Of a stretch of 64,000 bases of DNA, positions 34,238-44,389 are shown piece by piece. The first letter of the stretch is position 1, and each line of letters opens with the position of its first letter. The DNA is from DATHTS01 sp041940425. Lineage in GTDB: Bacteria; Acidobacteriota; Blastocatellia; Pyrinomonadales; Pyrinomonadaceae. Both the position numbers and the translations under genes were made by a program. Location of the stretch: NCBI GenBank assembly GCA_041940425.1, contig JBGTSF010000022.1, forward strand, positions 1-64,000. Direction: 5' to 3'. The notes beneath the pieces are model-generated. The model worked only from the letters and a program-made list of their open reading frames with translations, was not told the origin of the DNA and searched no databases.

Positions 34238-34785
34238 CGCAATCCTCCTATTTTGCGTGTCGAAAATATTCCCGGAGATAAAATCAAATTCGGACTGCGC
34301 AGCCAGCCGCCATTGACCTGTTTGACACAATTAATATCTCTCGAACTGTTTTATTTTGATTGGCTCAGTTATGGAAGAGCTTTTGATCTGGTCGCTTTAT
34401 GTTATATTCCCGAAAACCTTGTAAAACCACCCCTGGGACCGGATTTCCATTATCATCCATTATGCCGAGTGCCGTTACTGCTTTCCTAGCCTAATAACTA
34501 CAGAAATACAATTTCCAAAGAATTTACTAAAAGCTTTGTTTGTAACTGGTTTGGAAGAAATATTTTTGCATGACTAATGTATTACACCTTACGAAAAAAT
34601 TTACCGAACGTCAAGATTTTTCGTTTTTATGTAAAAAAAAGTCTTGACATAATTCCGGTTTAGGCGGATACTGCTCGCATAAATCAAGCAAATCTACTCC
34701 CGGAAAAAAAGACCCTAAAAGCTCTCTTTTTCTCCCCGATAGGTTTCTTGATTTTATAATCCAAAAATTACAGGAGAAAACTCTT
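34238..34785. other. 548-bp divergent intergenic region
   Basis: Carries the leader of the haem lipoprotein gene on the left (minus) and the promoter of the peptidoglycan-binding protein gene on the right (plus; see 34644-34672). The middle shows no gene, repeat or stable hairpin that I could recognise. Confidence 0.6.
34644..34672 (+). promoter_or_regulatory. sigma70-type promoter of the peptidoglycan-binding protein gene
   Basis: TTGACA (34644-34649) and GATACT (34667-34672), 17 bp apart, about 115 bp before the ATG. AGGAG at about 34771 is the ribosome binding site. Confidence 0.65.
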
Positions 34786-35397
34786 ATGAAAAAACTAAGT
34801 GTGGTGATTTTTGTCGCGCTCGTCTTCGCTTTTTCGATTCAAGCGCAAACATCCAACAATTCGACTTCGAGCGTTTCGACGACCGAAACGAAAAGAAAAG
34901 TATTTAGGGCAAACAAAGAGCAGATCACGCAGGCTCAAAAAATGTTGAAAGAAAAAGGAAAATACGCGGGCGCGGAAGACGGAAAATATAATGATGATTT
35001 CCGCGCCGCCGTCAAGGGATTTCAGGGTGAAAACGGTCTGCGGAAATCGGGCAGTCTGAACCGCGCTACGTTGGAAAAAATGGGCATTGCGCTGACCGAC
35101 GCGCAGATGCTGATTCCCGTTAACCCGAATGATCTGGCAAGCGCGGAGGCTAACAAAACGACGACCAAACGCGGTCCGGTTTTCCGCGCGACCAAAGACC
35201 AGATTATCGAGGTGCAGAAAATGCTCAAGGAAAAATCAATGTATGCGGGCGAAGAAACCGGCAAACTCGACGACGCGACGCGCGACGGCATCAAAAAATG
35301 GCAGACCGCCAACGGCGTAAAAGTTACCGGAACTCTCAACAAGGAAACTCTGGAAAAAATGGGAATCGAACTTACGGAAAAACAAAAAGCAATGTAA
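34786..35397 (+). CDS. Exported protein with two peptidoglycan-binding repeats
   Basis: Protein of 203 residues with signal peptide KKLSVVIFVALVFAFSIQAQ. Two PG_binding_1-like units of about 60 residues follow, each starting FRA-(N/T)-K and containing QKMLKEK, YAG, (A/G)-x-K-x-(F/W)-Q and LEKMGI (about 40-105 and 125-190). No catalytic domain is attached, so it is probably a structural or regulatory wall-binding protein. Its own promoter precedes it, and it is monocistronic. Confidence 0.87.
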   Translation: MKKLSVVIFVALVFAFSIQAQTSNNSTSSVSTTETKRKVFRANKEQITQAQKMLKEKGKYAGAEDGKYNDDFRAAVKGFQGENGLRKSGSLNRATLEKMGIALTDAQMLIPVNPNDLASAEANKTTTKRGPVFRATKDQIIEVQKMLKEKSMYAGEETGKLDDATRDGIKKWQTANGVKVTGTLNKETLEKMGIELTEKQKAM

Positions 35398-35456
35398 GTT
35401 TGAAAAATTTTAAATAAATTTCGGAAAAGGCGCGGGAAATAAAATTCTCTCGCCTT

Positions 35457-35777
35457 TTAGCTTTTTCGCTTATTTCTCTCCAATAAGATCGAAAGCGCGA
35501 GCGTTTTTTCATTTAAGGTTTTAGTCAGGAATTTCTTTTCCGAATCGTCCGCTGCGGTTTTGATTTTTTCTTTCAGCAAACCGATCTCGCGCAGAATCTC
35601 GACTTCTTCCGGCACGAAATTATTCGCCTTTAAAAGCGAATGTCCCATCCGGTATTCCGACGGCGTGCTGAAATACGCTTCCATATCAATCGGTTTGCCC
35701 GCGCCCTTGAGGTTGTCAAACTCGCCGTCGGCAATCGCTTTCTGGATTTTTTCTTCGATAAATTTATCCAAGTCCAT
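35457..35777 (-). CDS. DUF1992 (DnaJ-homologue subfamily C member 28-like) protein
   Basis: Cytoplasmic protein of 106 residues. The DUF1992 signature is FIEEKIQKAIADGEFDNLKGAGKPI near the N-terminus (about 5-29), followed by YRMGHSLLKANNFVPEEVE. The family is widespread and has no settled function despite its DnaJ-linked name. The start is divergent from the sterol-desaturase-family gene, with only 45 bp between them, so the two promoters must overlap. Confidence 0.85.
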   Translation of the reverse strand: MDLDKFIEEKIQKAIADGEFDNLKGAGKPIDMEAYFSTPSEYRMGHSLLKANNFVPEEVEILREIGLLKEKIKTAADDSEKKFLTKTLNEKTLALSILLERNKRKS

Positions 35778-35822
35778 CGCTTCGATTTTACCAAAACTGT
35801 GATATATTTTCCCTGAAAAAAT

Positions 35823-37055
35823 ATGCAGGAAACGAACATCTACGCTTATCTAACGCCGATCGCGCTGGTTTTCATTTTGCTCGAAGTCTTTTTCTGCTGG
35901 CTTTACCGCAAAGATTACATCTCGTTTCCCGAAGCGGTCGCCAATTTCGGAACGGCTCTCGGCAATCAGACGATGAACGTCCTGATCGCGGCGGGCGTTT
36001 ACGTCGTTTACGGTTTTTTGTGGGAAAATTACCGGATTTTCACGATTGAATTAAATTGGTGGACATTCATTTTGCTTCTGCTCGGCGTGGATTTTGTTTT
36101 CTACTGGGTGCATCGCTGGGGGCATTCGATAAATATTATGTGGGCGGCGCATTCGCCGCATCACTCGGCGGAAGAGATGAATTTTTTCGTCGCGCTTCGC
36201 GCCAGCGTAACGCAGAGAATGACCTCGTTCCTGTTTTTCTGGGTTTTGACGATCATCGGTTTTCACCCTTTGCATATTTATATGATGACCGGAATTCATT
36301 TGTTTATCGCGTTTTTGCATCACACCGAATTTATCCCGAAACTCTGGCGACCGATCGAATTCGTTTTTACAACACCGTCGCATCACCGCGTTCATCACGG
36401 CGTAAATTTCAAATATTTAGACAAAAATTTCGGCGAGTTTTTAATTATCTGGGACAGAATTTTCGGCTCGTTCGAAGAAGAAAAAGAAAAGGTCGTTTAC
36501 GGCATCTACGATCATCCGAAATCCTGGAATCCGATCTCGATCAATTTTCATTACTATGTAGTTTTGTGGAACTACGCGCGGCAAACGCCGTATTTATGGG
36601 ACAAAATCCGCGTCTGGTTTATGCCTGCGGGCTGGCGACCGCGCGGACTTCCCGCGAAAGAAATGGTCGAGATCACGACGGAAAATCAAGTGCGTTTTCG
36701 TCCCGCTATGTTTGCAAGTGCGAAAAGTTATCTGATTATTCAAGTCGTCTTTGGAATCGCCTTAATGATGGGAATAATCTCGAATCTTTACGCCTGGACA
36801 AACGGCGAAAAATGGATCGCCGCTTTTTTGCTCTGGTGGCAGATAATAAATTGGGGCGGCATTCTCGAAGCGAAAGCGTGGATTTGGATTTCGGAAAATC
36901 TGCGCGTTGTTTCAACCGTTTTCGCCGTCGTAATTTTCAGCGAAATTTACGCGCCGTCGCCGCTTCTTTTCGGTTTGATTTTCGCGGCGTGTTTTTCGAT
37001 CATCTGGACGAATCTTTATTTCCGACCGACCAGCGCGAAATTGGCAATGGCTTAA
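35823..37055 (+). CDS. Sterol desaturase/fatty-acid hydroxylase superfamily membrane protein
   Basis: Membrane-bound diiron oxygenase of 410 residues. The eight-His pattern is present: HRWGH (about 97), HSPHH (about 111), HHTEF (about 163) and HHRVHH (about 182). Several membrane helices surround these motifs, and about 150 further residues with more membrane segments form a C-terminal extension. Relatives hydroxylate or desaturate lipids, sterols or alkylglycerols; the substrate cannot be told from sequence. The DUF58 gene follows after 28 bp and may be co-transcribed. Confidence 0.9.
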   Translation: MQETNIYAYLTPIALVFILLEVFFCWLYRKDYISFPEAVANFGTALGNQTMNVLIAAGVYVVYGFLWENYRIFTIELNWWTFILLLLGVDFVFYWVHRWGHSINIMWAAHSPHHSAEEMNFFVALRASVTQRMTSFLFFWVLTIIGFHPLHIYMMTGIHLFIAFLHHTEFIPKLWRPIEFVFTTPSHHRVHHGVNFKYLDKNFGEFLIIWDRIFGSFEEEKEKVVYGIYDHPKSWNPISINFHYYVVLWNYARQTPYLWDKIRVWFMPAGWRPRGLPAKEMVEITTENQVRFRPAMFASAKSYLIIQVVFGIALMMGIISNLYAWTNGEKWIAAFLLWWQIINWGGILEAKAWIWISENLRVVSTVFAVVIFSEIYAPSPLLFGLIFAACFSIIWTNLYFRPTSAKLAMA

Positions 37056-37083
37056 ACCGATTTTTAATTTTATAATCCGTCTT

Positions 37084-38406
37084 ATGAAATTCGTTTTCTC
37101 ACGAAGATTTTATATTCTCTTCGCGCTCGGTCTGATTCCGCTTTCGCTTTCGTGGAACATTCCTTCTTTGAGATACATCGCGCTTGCTTACGATGCTCTG
37201 CTTATCGCACTCGCTTTTCTCGATTATTTTATCAGCCGGAAATTGCCCGAAGAATTTACCGTTTCGCGCACGTTTGAACGGCGGTTCGCCATCGGCGACG
37301 AAACGCAGGTTCATCTGAAAATCTCGAATGCTTCGGCGAAGGATTTTTACTTGAAGATTAAAGACGAATTTCCGCCCGAAATGATTTTAAAGGATGAGCG
37401 CGAAGCCGAATTCAGATCCGAAGCGCAGACTGTTTCTGATTTTTTCTACACGCTCACGCCGCCGAAACGCGGGAAATATGATTTCGGAAAAACTGCCGTC
37501 AGATTTTTTTCGCGGCTTGGACTCGTCTGGTGTCAGGCGAATTTGGGCAGAGCCGAATCGGTCAAAGTTTATCCGAATATTCGCCGCGCCCGCGAGATGG
37601 AATTAAAAGCACTCGGCGCGAGTTCGTATCTCGCGGTGCAGAGAAAATCAATCCGCCGCGGCGAAGGGCGCGAGTTCGAATCAATGCGCGATTATGTGCG
37701 CGGCGACGAACTCCGGCATATTTCATGGACGGCGACCGCCAGACGAAACAAACTGACGACGCGCCAGTATCAAATTGAACGCGACCAGACGATCTTTATC
37801 GCGCTCGACGCGGGACGCTTGATGACCGGACGCATCGGCGACGAAACAAAATTCGATACGGCGATCCACGCCGCGCTCGCGCTGATGTCGGCGGCGATGC
37901 GCGGCGGCGACAACTGCGGACTGATGGTTTTCGGTCGCACGGTCAAAAAATTTCTGCCGCCGAAACGCGGTGTCGAGCATATTGACGCCGTTCTGGAAAG
38001 CCTGCACGATCTCGAACCCGAACTCATCGAGCCGTCGTATTCAAGAGCTTTTCAATTTATCGCTGCCAATTCGAAAAAGCGTTCGTTCGTCGTGATCCTG
38101 ACCGATCTCGTTGATAAAGATTCGTCAAAAGAACTGATAAATTCCTTAAAACTTCTGCGACCGCGTCATCTTCCGTTAGTTGCGACAATCGGCGACCGCG
38201 ACCTGAACGCGACCGTCAGCCGCAAGCCGGAAAATATCGAAGAAGTTTTTACGCAATCCGCCGCCGAAGAAATAATTCACCAGCGCGAATCGGCTTTAAG
38301 ATTAGTCGAAAGTCTCGGCGGTCTTGCCCTCGACGTTACGACACAGACGCTTGCGCCGCGTCTTTTGGAAACTTACCTGCGCGTCAAGGAAAGAGGAATG
38401 CTCTAG
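37084..38406 (+). CDS. DUF58/vWA-like protein
   Basis: Protein of 440 residues with two N-terminal membrane segments (about 7-22 and 25-43), a beta-rich middle and a DUF58 core, RGEGREFESMRDYVRGDELRHISW at about residues 195-218. A von Willebrand A-like fold follows (TIFIALDAGRLM, then FVVILTDLVDKDS). DUF58 proteins usually accompany MoxR ATPases and transglutaminase-like proteins and act in envelope assembly; here the MoxR partner is not adjacent. The ATG is preceded only by a weak ribosome binding site. Confidence 0.88.
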   Translation: MKFVFSRRFYILFALGLIPLSLSWNIPSLRYIALAYDALLIALAFLDYFISRKLPEEFTVSRTFERRFAIGDETQVHLKISNASAKDFYLKIKDEFPPEMILKDEREAEFRSEAQTVSDFFYTLTPPKRGKYDFGKTAVRFFSRLGLVWCQANLGRAESVKVYPNIRRAREMELKALGASSYLAVQRKSIRRGEGREFESMRDYVRGDELRHISWTATARRNKLTTRQYQIERDQTIFIALDAGRLMTGRIGDETKFDTAIHAALALMSAAMRGGDNCGLMVFGRTVKKFLPPKRGVEHIDAVLESLHDLEPELIEPSYSRAFQFIAANSKKRSFVVILTDLVDKDSSKELINSLKLLRPRHLPLVATIGDRDLNATVSRKPENIEEVFTQSAAEEIIHQRESALRLVESLGGLALDVTTQTLAPRLLETYLRVKERGML

Positions 38407-38542
38407 CCATATATTTCAAATCAAAGAAAATTAAACGCTGTCTGTCTGACAATGTAAGATTTTTCTTAATATCGGCTTTGCACATAAAGCCTAGTTTTCC
38501 ACAGACTAAAAGTTCAAGTTTAAGCGGTTTGTGTTCGAAGGA
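38407..38542. other. Left part of a 427-bp gap before the serine hydrolase gene
   Basis: No gene is visible in 38407-38833. The gap holds the structured element at 38543-38611 and, at about 38671-38730, three imperfect direct repeats beginning ACTTTGTGT or ACTTTATGT. Downstream lies the A/T-rich leader of the serine hydrolase gene with GAGGAG before the ATG. Confidence 0.5.
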
Positions 38543-38611
38543 AAGGAGTCTTAGCGGCTACGACCTACGGCTCTAACTTCGCATCGGTGGTTCAGACTGC
38601 CAAGACTCCTT
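38543..38611. other. Structured 69-nt element with a 10-bp closing stem
   Basis: AAGGAGTCTT (38543-38552) pairs perfectly with AAGACTCCTT (38602-38611). The 49-base interior has further pairing potential. The size is tRNA-like, but no T-arm or anticodon arm fits and there is no CCA. It could be a small RNA, a leader structure or a remnant of a mobile element. Confidence 0.4.
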
Positions 38612-38833
38612 ACCGATTCTATCAAATTTCTTTCCAAAATTCCGGCTTCAAACCAAACTCGTAAATTGATACTTTGTGTTTAACATTAAGCACTTTATGT
38701 TCAAAACGCTACTTTGTGTGCAAAGCTCTTAATATCCTTTACAAACATTTACATTTTTTCGTAACAAATAACTGAACTTCATTCTGACCAAAAACGTAAT
38801 ACAGTCAAGTTCAATAAAAAAGAGGAGAATATT

Positions 38834-40276
<1,443 letters not shown>

Positions 40277-40300
40277 ATTTTCGCAAAACGGAAAATTAGA

Positions 40301-40335
40301 AAAAGCGCGTCCGTAAAAAGGACGCGCTTTTTTTT
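40301..40335 (+). terminator. Rho-independent terminator of the serine hydrolase gene
   Basis: 12-bp stem AAAAGCGCGTCC with its complement, 7-base loop and eight T at the end, 24 bp after the stop. Confidence 0.92.
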
Positions 40336-40370
40336 GTGATGTTTATAAAAGGTTCGATATAATTTTGCCG

Positions 40371-41450
40371 ATGGAAACAAATTTCGAGATTTTAGAAAAA
40401 ATAGGTTTCAGCGATTGGTTTCAAAATGAGTTGGACGATGCGAAATTAAGCGATTTTCAAATAGCGAGAGTTACATCGGTTCACAAGGAAAGCTACACGG
40501 TAACAGACGGAAAAAATGAAATCTACGCCGAAGTAACGGGAAAGCTGATGTTTTCGGCGGACACGCCGCTCGATTTTCCGACGGTCGGCGATTGGTGCTA
40601 CGCGCAGTTTCTGGACGACGATTCGCTGGCGATCATTCACGAAATTTTTCCGCGAAAATCCATTTTGAAAAGAAAAACTTCGGGCAAAAAAATCGAGTTT
40701 CAGGCAATTGCCGCCAATATTGACACGGCTTTTATCGTCCAATCGCTCAACGCCGATTTTAGTCCGCGAAGATTAGAGCGTTATCTCGTGATGACGCGCG
40801 AGGGAAATATCGAGCCGGTCTTGCTGTTGAGTAAAAGCGATCTCCTCCCACCGGATGAAACGGATCGAAAAAAGGACGAAATTCTCAAATCAAATCCCGA
40901 AATTCAAATTACTTCATTCAGCAATGCCGACAATTCCGGTGTGGAAAATATTAAAAAATTACTGCTTCCCGGCAAAACTTTCTGTCTGCTCGGTTCGTCC
41001 GGTGTCGGAAAAACGAGCCTGCTCAATAATCTTCTCGGCGAAGATATTTTTAAGACGATCGAGATCAGAGAAAAAGACGACAAAGGCAGACACGCGACGA
41101 CCAGCCGACAGCTTTTGCGACTCAAAAACGGCGCGCTGATCATTGACACGCCCGGCATGCGCGAACTCGGAAATATCGGCGTCGAAGCGGGCATCAGCGA
41201 AACATTCGAAGAGATCGCCGGACTCGAAAGCGAGTGCAGATTTTCCGACTGCACGCACACGCAGGAAACGGGCTGCGCGGTTTTGCAGGCACTCGAAGAC
41301 GGCATTATTTCCGAAGAACGCTTTCAGAATTATTCGAAAATGCTCCGCGAATCCGAGCGCCACGAGATGTCTCTGATGGAAAAACGCAAGCGCAACAAAC
41401 AACTCGGAAAACTGTATAAATCGGTGCAGAAGCATAACCGGAAAAATTAG
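40371..41450 (+). CDS. rsgA: Ribosome small-subunit biogenesis GTPase RsgA
   Basis: Circularly permuted GTPase that checks 30S subunit maturation. The ATG at 40371 (359 residues) is preferred to a TTG two codons upstream. An OB-fold (about 30-105) is followed by the permuted G domain: LLSKSDL (G4), GSSGVGKTSLLN (G1) and DTPGMREL (G3). The C-terminal zinc knuckle CRFSDCTHTQETGCAV carries the expected Cys/His ligands. The tail is basic (KRKRNKQLGK). All motifs are intact. Confidence 0.96.
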   Translation: METNFEILEKIGFSDWFQNELDDAKLSDFQIARVTSVHKESYTVTDGKNEIYAEVTGKLMFSADTPLDFPTVGDWCYAQFLDDDSLAIIHEIFPRKSILKRKTSGKKIEFQAIAANIDTAFIVQSLNADFSPRRLERYLVMTREGNIEPVLLLSKSDLLPPDETDRKKDEILKSNPEIQITSFSNADNSGVENIKKLLLPGKTFCLLGSSGVGKTSLLNNLLGEDIFKTIEIREKDDKGRHATTSRQLLRLKNGALIIDTPGMRELGNIGVEAGISETFEEIAGLESECRFSDCTHTQETGCAVLQALEDGIISEERFQNYSKMLRESERHEMSLMEKRKRNKQLGKLYKSVQKHNRKN

Positions 41451-41467
41451 ATTTCGATAAAATTTTA

Positions 41468-41497
41468 TTGACAGGAATGACCGAAAAGGATTATAAA
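41468..41497 (+). promoter_or_regulatory. sigma70-type promoter of the exported hypothetical gene
   Basis: TTGACA (41468-41473) and TATAAA (41492-41497) with 18 bp between, about 55 bp upstream of the ATG at 41552. The longest open frame begins with the TTG of this -35 box, so that start is rejected. Confidence 0.75.
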
Positions 41498-41551
41498 GCC
41501 TGCTATAGTATAAAAATCGGATTTATATCTCCCGCTTGCGAGGTCAAAAAG

Positions 41552-42232
41552 ATGAGAGTAATAGTTTCGGTCGTTTTTATTTTTCTGATGTTTGGAAATC
41601 AAATCTCCGCGCAGGACACGGCGAAGATCGAAGTGGTCAAATTCGTTTGGAATATGTATGTTCCGAACACGGAAACGGACTCTTCGGCGCAATTCGATCC
41701 CACGATCACACGACAACCGCAGCCGGTAAACCCAGGATCTCTACCGCGAACAGACAGAACTAATAGAACGAACGAAAAAACGATCGAAGAGCGGAGCCGC
41801 GATTTATCAACGGTTGAACGGGTTGCGAGAAAAACCGGCGCGTCCCCGCCCGGAAATATTTTCGTCTATCAGTTAAAAATAAAAAATACCGATACAAAAG
41901 TCGTTAAGTCGTTTGTTTGGGAATACCAGCCCGCCGGGGAAACGGCACTGCAAACCGGTTCCAGCCGGCAGTTTCTATGTGTCGAGAAGATAAAAGCGGG
42001 CGGCAGCGAAACGCTCAGAATTTTCAGCCATCTGCCGCCTGTCAATGTGGTGGACGCATCCGATTCAAAAAATAAATCCGATAAAAATCACGCTTCGGAA
42101 ATACTCATCAACCGCATCGAATACTCGGACGGGACGGTTTGGCAAAGACCGGATTGGGATGCCGGGGCATTTCTGCTCGAATCTCCGCGGATTACCGAAA
42201 AACTGAAAACCAGCGACTGCGCCGCTCTCTAA
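41552..42232 (+). CDS. Exported protein of unknown function
   Basis: 226 residues from the ATG at 41552, which starts a signal peptide (RVIVSVVFIFLMFGNQISAQ). The mature protein has a Pro/Thr/Arg-rich stretch (about 48-80), then a beta-rich domain with NIFVYQLKIKNTDTKVVKSFVWEY and ILINRIEYSDGTVWQRPDW. The pattern resembles small immunoglobulin-like or DUF-type periplasmic domains seen in Acidobacteria, but I recognise no family. It has its own promoter. Confidence 0.7.
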   Translation: MRVIVSVVFIFLMFGNQISAQDTAKIEVVKFVWNMYVPNTETDSSAQFDPTITRQPQPVNPGSLPRTDRTNRTNEKTIEERSRDLSTVERVARKTGASPPGNIFVYQLKIKNTDTKVVKSFVWEYQPAGETALQTGSSRQFLCVEKIKAGGSETLRIFSHLPPVNVVDASDSKNKSDKNHASEILINRIEYSDGTVWQRPDWDAGAFLLESPRITEKLKTSDCAAL

Positions 42233-42427
42233 AATTCGGTTCGATTTTTTAAAACCGCTTCCGGCGCGGCGAATACCGCGAACAAAAAATCAGATTTGTT
42301 TGTGCTGATCGCCGTGTCTATATTTTTAATATTCAAAGGCTGAAAAAATTTTCAAAATTTTTGATTCATTTGCCTCTGAAATTGCGCGTTGTAAAATAGG
42401 TGAACTTTAATTTTGGAGGTTTTTACA

Positions 42428-43156
42428 ATGGCAATACAAGAAATCGCTCCCGATTTTTACAGAATTTCGACTTTCGTTCCCGACTACAACCTGCAGTTTA
42501 ACCAGTTTCTCGTCAAAGACGACGAGCCGCTTCTGTTTCATACCGGGATGCGCGGACTTTTTCCGGTGGTGCTGGAAGAAGTCTCAAAGGTGATCGAGCC
42601 GGAAAAGATTCGCTGGATCGGATTCAGTCATTTCGAATCGGACGAATGCGGCGCGCTCAACGATTGGATGCAGATCGCGCCCGAAGCCGCGCCCGTCTGC
42701 AGTGTGGTCGGCGCGATGGTCAGCGTCAACGATTTTGCGATCCGTCCGGCGCACGCGATGAACGACGGCGACATTCTCGAAACCGGAAAATACAAATTCC
42801 GCTTTCTGCAAACGCCGCACGTTCCGCATTGCTGGGAAGCCGGAATGCTGTTCGAGGAAACTTCGAAAACCCTGCTCTGTTCCGACCTGTTCACGCACGG
42901 CGGCGATGTCGAATTTTTAACCGAATCCGATATTGTCGGGCGATTTAAGGAAGATTTAATCATCGGCGAACAAAGCCCGCTCGCGCACGCTTACCCGTAT
43001 TCCGAAAAAACCGACGAGCAGTTAAAACGCATCGCCGCGCTCGAACCGAAAACTCTCGCGGTCATGCACGGCTCGTCATTTTCGGGCGACGGCAAAAAGG
43101 CGATTGAAGATTTGGCAATTGCAATGCGCGATGTTTTGGGAAACGGGAAACTTTAG
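42428..43156 (+). CDS. Metallo-beta-lactamase-fold protein with diiron-type motif
   Basis: 242 residues from the ATG at 42428, with GGAGG ten bases upstream. Metal ligands follow the flavodiiron/ODP pattern rather than the hydrolase H-x-H-x-D-H pattern: H68-x-E70-x-D72 in SHFESDE, H134 in HVPHCW, D153 in CSDLF and a final His in VMHGSSF. In the ODP family this site binds oxygen or NO at two irons. No flavodoxin or rubredoxin domain is attached. It may be an oxygen or NO sensor or a reductase subunit; the final His of the first motif is replaced by Glu. Confidence 0.85.
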   Translation: MAIQEIAPDFYRISTFVPDYNLQFNQFLVKDDEPLLFHTGMRGLFPVVLEEVSKVIEPEKIRWIGFSHFESDECGALNDWMQIAPEAAPVCSVVGAMVSVNDFAIRPAHAMNDGDILETGKYKFRFLQTPHVPHCWEAGMLFEETSKTLLCSDLFTHGGDVEFLTESDIVGRFKEDLIIGEQSPLAHAYPYSEKTDEQLKRIAALEPKTLAVMHGSSFSGDGKKAIEDLAIAMRDVLGNGKL

Positions 43157-43160
43157 AAAC

Positions 43161-43190
43161 TGCCGGAAAATAAAAACTTTTTATCCGGCA
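43161..43190. terminator. Bidirectional terminator between the MBL gene and intI
   Basis: TGCCGG...CCGGCA outer stem with A-rich and T-rich inner arms (ATAAAAA/TTTTTAT), between convergent genes. Confidence 0.5.
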
Positions 43191-43212
43191 AACGCGAAAC
43201 GGACTTTTCTTT

Positions 43213-44172
43213 CTACCCGTCCAGCGGGCTTTTGACGAAAGATTTGTTTTTCAAAACGTGCGTGTAAATCTGCGTCGTGCGAATGTCTTTATGTCCGAGC
43301 AGTTCCTGCACGGTGCGGATGTCATATTGATTTTCCAGAAGGTGCGTCGCAAAGCTGTGGCGAAACGCATGACATTTTCCGTGCTTGTTGATTTCGGCTT
43401 GCTTAATTGCTCTACCGACCGCTTTTTGAATCGTCGTTTCGGAAGTGTGATGACGGCGCGGTTTTCCGTCTTCGCGCGTCGGTGAAATTTTGGTCGAAGG
43501 AAAAATATACTGCCATTTCCAATCCTTTCCGGCGTTCGGATATTTTCTTGAAAGCGCAAACGGCATCCAGACTTCGCCGAAGCCGCGCCGTAAATCTTCC
43601 GTGTGAATAAATTTTACTTTTGTCAGATGTTTTCCGAGCGGTTGAAAAAGCGATTCGGGAAATAACGTAATGCGATCTTTCGCGCCTTTGCCGTCACGCA
43701 CGATGATCTGCGCGGTTTCAAAATCAAGGTCTTTAACGCGCAAACGCAACGCTTCGGCGAGACGCAAACCTGAGCCATATAAAAGACTCGCTACCAGAAA
43801 AGGTACACCGTCCAAACGGGTTAAAATCGCCTTTGCTTCATCGCTTGTGAAAACAGTGGGAAGATGTTCGGGACGTTTGGCGCGTGTTACGCCTTCGATA
43901 TGCGGCAATTTAATTCTTAAAACATCACGATAAAGAAACAATAAAGCGAAAAAAGCCTGATTCTGCGTCGAAGCGGATACCTTGCCGTTGACCGCCAGAT
44001 CCGTCAAAAAAGCGGAAATTTCTTCCGCGCCCATTTCTTTCGGATGCCGTTTATTGTGAAACAATATAAATCGTTTGATAAAGTTATGGTAAGTATCTTC
44101 AGTTCTATGACTAAGATGTCTGGCTCTGGCAACAGCCCTAACTTGATCTAATAATTTGACTTTTTGCTCCAT
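43213..44172 (-). CDS. intI: Integron integrase (tyrosine recombinase)
   Basis: 319-residue tyrosine recombinase. Catalytic residues are all visible: R137 in YGSGLRLAE, H268 and R271 in CHAFRHSF, H294 in LLGHKDIRTT and Y303 in TQIYTH, with the same spacing as class 1 IntI (H to Y nine residues). The integron-specific patch between the two catalytic Arg boxes is present (AGKDWKWQYIFPS, 214-226). This distinguishes it from XerC/D. It catalyses attI x attC recombination of single-stranded folded attC sites. An attI site, a cassette promoter and one cassette lie directly upstream on the opposite strand. Confidence 0.95.
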   Translation of the reverse strand: MEQKVKLLDQVRAVARARHLSHRTEDTYHNFIKRFILFHNKRHPKEMGAEEISAFLTDLAVNGKVSASTQNQAFFALLFLYRDVLRIKLPHIEGVTRAKRPEHLPTVFTSDEAKAILTRLDGVPFLVASLLYGSGLRLAEALRLRVKDLDFETAQIIVRDGKGAKDRITLFPESLFQPLGKHLTKVKFIHTEDLRRGFGEVWMPFALSRKYPNAGKDWKWQYIFPSTKISPTREDGKPRRHHTSETTIQKAVGRAIKQAEINKHGKCHAFRHSFATHLLENQYDIRTVQELLGHKDIRTTQIYTHVLKNKSFVKSPLDG

Positions 44173-44181
44173 AAAAATCGG

Positions 44182-44209
44182 TTGTAATTCTAAAAAACTG
44201 TTGTATAAT
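44182..44209 (+). promoter_or_regulatory. Candidate cassette promoter Pc
   Basis: TTGTAA (44182-44187) and TATAAT (44204-44209), 16 bp apart, between intI and attI and pointing into the cassette. This is the expected place for Pc. The -35 box is weak. Confidence 0.55.
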
Positions 44210-44225
44210 CAATCCGCATATAAGG

Positions 44226-44347
44226 TTATTATGCGGAAAACTTTCTGCATAATACACGAAAAACGAGTGTTATACGGAAATATTTCTGCATAACACTCAA
44301 AATCCGGTGATTATGCGGAAAATTTTCCGCTCAATCATAAGTTAGCC
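44226..44347. other. attI: attI recombination site with three palindromes
   Basis: The crossover core GTTAGCC lies at 44341-44347, with the cut between G44341 and T44342. To its left are three related palindromes: 44229-44252 (TTATGCGGAAA...), 44266-44297 (AGTGTTAT...ATAACACT) and a perfect 16-bp GCGGAAAATTTTCCGC at 44315-44330. They share the GCGGAAA core and are plausible integrase-binding or accessory sites. The six bases TTAGCC belong to the cassette. Confidence 0.8.
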
Positions 44348-44389
44348 GCTTTTAGTAATGTGAAACTAAATCATTTAGGAGGTTTCATT

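Noticed and set aside
38543..38611. tRNA gene
   Set aside because: Acceptor-like stem only; no T-loop consensus, no anticodon arm of correct size.
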